Notes under the pieces: generated by a model
Databases searched by the model: none
What the model was told of the DNA's origin: nothing
Seen by the model: the letters and a program-made list of their open reading frames with translations, nothing else
Assembly: GCA_026982025.1 (NCBI GenBank)
Contig: JALSHX010000228.1
Location: 1-11,887 of the forward strand
Length of the DNA stretch: 11,887 nucleotides
Source: Aquificaceae bacterium
GTDB taxonomy: Bacteria; Aquificota; Aquificia; Aquificales; Aquificaceae
Reading direction: 5' to 3'
Translations under genes and position numbers: made by a program
In this document: one piece after another, positions 7,379 to 11,887 of the stretch
Layout: each line of letters starts with the position of its first letter
Numbering within the stretch: position 1 is the stretch's first letter

Positions 7379-7876
7379 TTATTTCCCCAAGGTCTCAAAG
7401 ACAAACTCTCTTCCGTTAATTACCACCTTAACAAAAGGGGGAATTCCATCATAGACAGTTTCGTCTCTCTCTCCGTCGGAGGCAAAAACTTCAAAGGACT
7501 CAACCTTTCCTATTACATAGCTCACACCCCCCTCAAGATCGTCAATAGAACCGTAAGGGTAAGGGAATTCGTAATACATGAGCTTCCCTTCCCTGAGGGT
7601 GTAGGCACACTTTACAACGCCCGGAAAGTGGTTACCCCCCGTCGTGTACATGTAAATGGAGTCCTTTTCTATCTTTATCCTTTTTGCACCCAGCACCTTT
7701 CTCTCAAGGTCCCAAAAGAGGGTAACTTCAAGCTTGAAGGATTCCGAATCCTTAATAAGTGCGGAGCTTGAATCCGTTCCCCTTGAAATTATTAGAGCAA
7801 GGGACCCGAAGGCAAGTCCCATCACCGCAAGAACTATGAGGACCTCTACGAGGGTGAACCCCCTATCTCGGTTCAT
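7379..7876 (-). CDS. Minor pseudopilin, GspJ-like (type II secretion)
   Basis: This 165-residue product starts with a short prepilin leader, MNRDRG, followed by FTLVEVLIVLAVMGLAFGSLALII: a type III/IV prepilin-peptidase site (cut between Gly6 and Phe7) with the invariant Glu at mature position 5 and one transmembrane helix. The soluble part resembles GspJ: YTLREGKLMYY, then GKVESFEVFASDG, then IPPFVKVVI near the end. GspJ is part of the GspH-I-J-K tip complex of the type II pseudopilus. I chose the ATG at 7876 because it gives a standard six-residue leader; an upstream ATG at 7894 is possible. The start overlaps the preceding gene by 14 bases and has only a weak Shine-Dalgarno site, so coupling is likely. 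Assignment to GspJ rather than another minor pilin is moderately sure. Confidence 0.8.
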   Translation of the reverse strand: MNRDRGFTLVEVLIVLAVMGLAFGSLALIISRGTDSSSALIKDSESFKLEVTLFWDLERKVLGAKRIKIEKDSIYMYTTGGNHFPGVVKCAYTLREGKLMYYEFPYPYGSIDDLEGGVSYVIGKVESFEVFASDGERDETVYDGIPPFVKVVINGREFVFETLGK

Positions 7877-8134
7877 ACCTGATGAAGAAAACATCCTTGT
7901 AAGTATATGTTGCCTCCTTAATTGCAGGGAAATCGGGAACAGGATGCCTTTCAACTGCTATGTCCTCGTGGTTGCCCAGCTTCAGCTTTGAATCCAGAAA
8001 AACCATCCTCTCAAAGGTTTCCCTGCTCTTGGAAAAGTGGACCCTTGAGTTAGACAGGAGGGTCAGCAGAGAGGTAAAGGCACCGCCGATAATAAGTATG
8101 GCAACGAGAACCTCAACGAGGGTAAACCCCCTAT
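7838..8134 (-). repeat. Near-identical 29-base coding repeat at two prepilin cleavage sites
   Basis: Bases 8134-8106 (gspI-like) and 7866-7838 (gspJ-like), read on the minus strand, match at 26 of 29 positions by eye. Both copies contain the stop codon TAG of the preceding gene followed by the codons for the Gly|Phe-Thr-Leu-Val-Glu-Val-Leu cleavage region. The listed span covers both copies; the sequence between them is not repeated. A more diverged version is present in gspG near 8494-8518. Confidence 0.7.
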
Positions 8135-8159
8135 ATGTCCCATACACTGATGTCATCAT
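7863..8159 (-). CDS. Minor pseudopilin, GspI-like (type II secretion)
   Basis: This small 98-residue prepilin reads MMTSVYGTYRG, then FTLVEVLVAILIIGG, with the peptidase cut between Gly and Phe and Glu at mature position 5. The VEVLVA pattern and small size fit GspI, although known GspI proteins are usually somewhat longer (about 120). After the hydrophobic helix only about 65 residues remain, including FERMVFLDSKLKLG, which fits the conserved alpha-helix of GspI. The start is ATG at 8159 or the adjacent ATG at 8156; AGGAGG sits six bases before 8159. It overlaps the end of gspG by 29 bases and the start of the gspJ-like gene by 14 bases. It could instead be a GspH-type pilin, but the sequence after the helix argues for GspI. 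Confidence 0.75.
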   Translation of the reverse strand: MMTSVYGTYRGFTLVEVLVAILIIGGAFTSLLTLLSNSRVHFSKSRETFERMVFLDSKLKLGNHEDIAVERHPVPDFPAIKEATYTYKDVFFIRYEPR

Positions 8160-8706
8160 CGGTTCCCTCCTCCCCGTCGGGACCCGCGGACCTGAGTTCA
8201 AAGGGCTTGTTAACACCCGGTGATATGTAGATGTAATCCCTGTCCCACGGATCCTTTGGAAGCTTGTCAAGGTACTGCCTCCACCTCTGAGGCTCCGGAG
8301 GAATCTCTGGTTTTTCTACAAGAGCATTTAAGCCCTGCTGGGTTGTGGGGTACATGCCGTTGTCCAATTTGTACATCTCAAGGGCGTCCTTCAAAGCCCT
8401 CAGCTGTATCTTTGTCTGATCAACCTTTGCCCTTTCCGCCTGACCCGTTACGCGGGGCACTATTATAGCTGCAAGAAGCCCGAGTATAATAAGCACAACG
8501 AGTACCTCTATGAGGGTAAAACCTCCGCTCCTCTGTCGGGAATACTTTTCCTCAAGCCTCTTTTCAACTTTTTTCAGGAACTTGTTGTAAACTGCTCGGG
8601 AAATGAGAACCGTAAAAACGAGAAAGGGGATTCCGACTATAAGAGCGAGAATGAGAATCTTCAAAAACCACAAAACCAGTTGCCAGACTGTAATTTCCTG
8701 TTCCAT
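8131..8706 (-). CDS. gspG: Major pseudopilin GspG with an unusual 62-residue membrane-spanning leader
   Basis: The mature part is a clear GspG: the cut site is Gly62|Phe63, then FTLIEVLVVLIILGLLAAIIVPRV (Glu at mature position 5, then the pilin helix), then DNGMYPTTQQGLNALVEKP, LPKDPWDRDYIYISPG, and the calcium-binding end AGPDGEEGTDDDISVWD. The mature length is 129 residues, typical for the family. GspG polymerises into the pseudopilus that pushes substrates through the outer membrane. The odd part is residues 1-62: a hydrophobic segment (about 9-37) and then a basic stretch (KKVEKRLEEKYSRQRSGG). Ordinary leaders have 6-25 residues. The ATG at 8706 has a near-perfect Shine-Dalgarno site, and codons 16-62 include no ATG, GTG or TTG. 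The gene begins ten bases after leuS-beta and overlaps the gspI-like gene by 29 bases. Confidence 0.93.
   Translation of the reverse strand: MEQEITVWQLVLWFLKILILALIVGIPFLVFTVLISRAVYNKFLKKVEKRLEEKYSRQRSGGFTLIEVLVVLIILGLLAAIIVPRVTGQAERAKVDQTKIQLRALKDALEMYKLDNGMYPTTQQGLNALVEKPEIPPEPQRWRQYLDKLPKDPWDRDYIYISPGVNKPFELRSAGPDGEEGTDDDISVWDI
8166..8171 (-). promoter_or_regulatory. Ribosome binding site of the gspI-like gene
   Basis: AGGAGG (8171 to 8166, minus strand) lies inside gspG, six bases before the ATG at 8159. It fixes the start well downstream of the earlier in-frame ATG at 8270. Confidence 0.7.
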
Positions 8707-8710
8707 TTTT

Positions 8711-8716
8711 ACCTCC

Positions 8717-8718
<2 letters not shown>
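8711..8718 (-). promoter_or_regulatory. Ribosome binding site that decides the gspG start
   Basis: GAGGAGGT (8718 to 8711, minus strand) overlaps the TGA stop of leuS-beta and stands four bases from the ATG at 8706. Its strength and spacing are the main support for the long gspG leader, and the overlap suggests translational coupling to leuS-beta. Confidence 0.8.
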
Positions 8719-11028
<2,310 letters not shown>

Positions 11029-11034
11029 CAGTCT

Positions 11035-11887
11035 TCAGGCGGTCTGATCCTCCGCTTCCTCCCCCGCTTTCGCTCCCAAAAGCCTCGTCATGTCAAGGGC
11101 AAAGGCGCTTGCGACGAAGACGGAGGAGAGGGTTCCCACTACAACCCCCACCACAAAAGCAAACATTATGTTTGACAGGGCGTAGCCTCCGAGCACAAAA
11201 AGTGTTGTTGCGGTCGCGAAGGTGGTAAGTGACGTCATCAAGGTCCTTGAGAGGGTCTGGTTAATTGACAGGTCCATTACCTCCTCAAGTTCAAGGTGCT
11301 TTCTGATCCTGAGGTTTTCCCTTATCCTGTCAAAGATTACCACGCTGTCGGCAACGGAATACCCCGCAACTATTAGTAGAGCTGAGACCACCTCAAGGTT
11401 AACCTCCCTGTAAGTGAGGGAGTAAGCTCCGACCACAATCAAAACATCATGTATAAGGGCAAGGAGTGCCCCGACACCCCAGAGCGGTTTGAACCGGAAG
11501 GCGAGGTAGAGAAGAATTCCTCCGAGAGCCGTAAGAATTGCAAATACAGCCTTTTTTCTCAGCTCATCACTGATCACTCCCCCTATTCTTTCTTCCCTGA
11601 TCAGCTCAAATTTACCCAGACCGGATAGGGCGCCTCTGACCGCCTTCACATCCTCGCCCTCGCGGATCTTCACAATCAGGGTTCCCTCCCTCGTCTCCTG
11701 AACAAGAAAGGACTCCACTCCCCTCTCCTTTAGGGCGTTCCTCAGCCTTCCCGTTTCAACATTTTCCTTAAAGCGGACCTCAACCACCCAGCCTCCCGTG
11801 AAGTCAAGTCCGAGGTTAAGCCCCCTGAGTGAAATAAGTGCAATGCTCAGAACAAGGAGGGTTATGGAAATGGCATAGGATATGTAG
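11035..11887 (-). CDS. secF: Protein translocase subunit SecF (5' end cut by the window)
   Basis: SecF works with SecD in the inner membrane, using the proton motive force to help pull exported proteins through SecYEG. The frame is open to the right edge, so the first residues (perhaps 10-20) are missing; a GTG at 11787 is internal, not the start. The visible 283 codons show the first transmembrane segment and [12 protein letters not shown], a periplasmic P1-like domain, and then five hydrophobic segments containing [31 protein letters not shown] and [16 protein letters not shown], all SecF hallmarks. The key Asp of the GYSxxD motif is kept, but the Asn usually before it is Ala (codon 11352-11350). 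The C-terminus is short and acidic. The prepilin peptidase gene follows after six bases. secD would be expected just beyond the right edge. Confidence 0.95.
   Translation of the reverse strand, partial: YISYAISITLLVLSIALISLRGLNLGLDFTGGWVVEVRFKENVETGRLRNALKERGVESFLVQETREGTLIVKIREGEDVKAVRGALSGLGKFELIREERIGGVISDELRKKAVFAILTALGGILLYLAFRFKPLWGVGALLALIHDVLIVVGAYSLTYREVNLEVVSALLIVAGYSVADSVVIFDRIRENLRIRKHLELEEVMDLSINQTLSRTLMTSLTTFATATTLFVLGGYALSNIMFAFVVGVVVGTLSSVFVASAFALDMTRLLGAKAGEEAEDQTA

Noticed and set aside
8160..8270. Upstream start for the gspI-like gene at 8270
   Set aside because: It would add a 37-residue non-leader sequence overlapping gspG. A strong Shine-Dalgarno site and a normal leader support 8159.
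11035..11787. secF starting at the GTG at 11787
   Set aside because: The open frame continues to the window edge and encodes the first transmembrane segment and the [11 protein letters not shown] motif of SecF, so the GTG is internal.

Overview
The window is a dense block of bacterial chromosome. It holds 15 protein genes (two cut by the window edges), with no gap over about 40 bases between genes and no recognisable RNA gene, CRISPR array or mobile element. The best guess for the host is a member of the Aquificales, close to Aquifex or Hydrogenobacter. The main reason is a stand-alone LeuRS beta subunit of 289 codons that carries the KMSKS loop and the C-terminal domains; this split is known from Aquifex aeolicus. 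KdsB (Kdo, hence a Gram-negative envelope), type II secretion pseudopilins and a CcsA/HemX-type protein fit that lineage. The assignment is an inference from gene content, not from a database match.

Layout, left to right. (1) The end of a GGDEF-EAL cyclic-di-GMP protein (+) is followed by a CPA2-type cation/proton antiporter (+). (2) An ArsB/NhaD-type (IT superfamily) transporter (-) converges on and overlaps the antiporter. (3) queA-efp-accB (+) covers tRNA queuosine synthesis, translation elongation at proline stretches and the biotin carrier of acetyl-CoA carboxylase. (4) A long minus-strand run reads, in transcription order, leuS-beta, gspG, gspI-like, gspJ-like, nadA and a ccsA/hemX-like gene. 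(5) kdsB (+) diverges from leuS-beta. (6) secF and then a prepilin peptidase gene (-) fill the right end.

Functional links: the prepilin peptidase would mature the three pseudopilins encoded about 2 kb away, and SecF assists export of the proteins that a type II system would secrete. The remaining genes are housekeeping functions packed together, a typical streamlined thermophile arrangement.

I see no new defence or mobile system. The most unusual signals are these. The major pseudopilin GspG has a 62-residue leader with its own predicted membrane helix and no usable alternative start after codon 15. Genes at the head of transcripts consistently lack a Shine-Dalgarno sequence but carry a -10-like box 6-9 bases before the start codon, which suggests leaderless mRNAs, while several operon-internal genes have strong Shine-Dalgarno sites. 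Divergent starts are only 19 and 28 bases apart, and all three convergent gene pairs touch or overlap.
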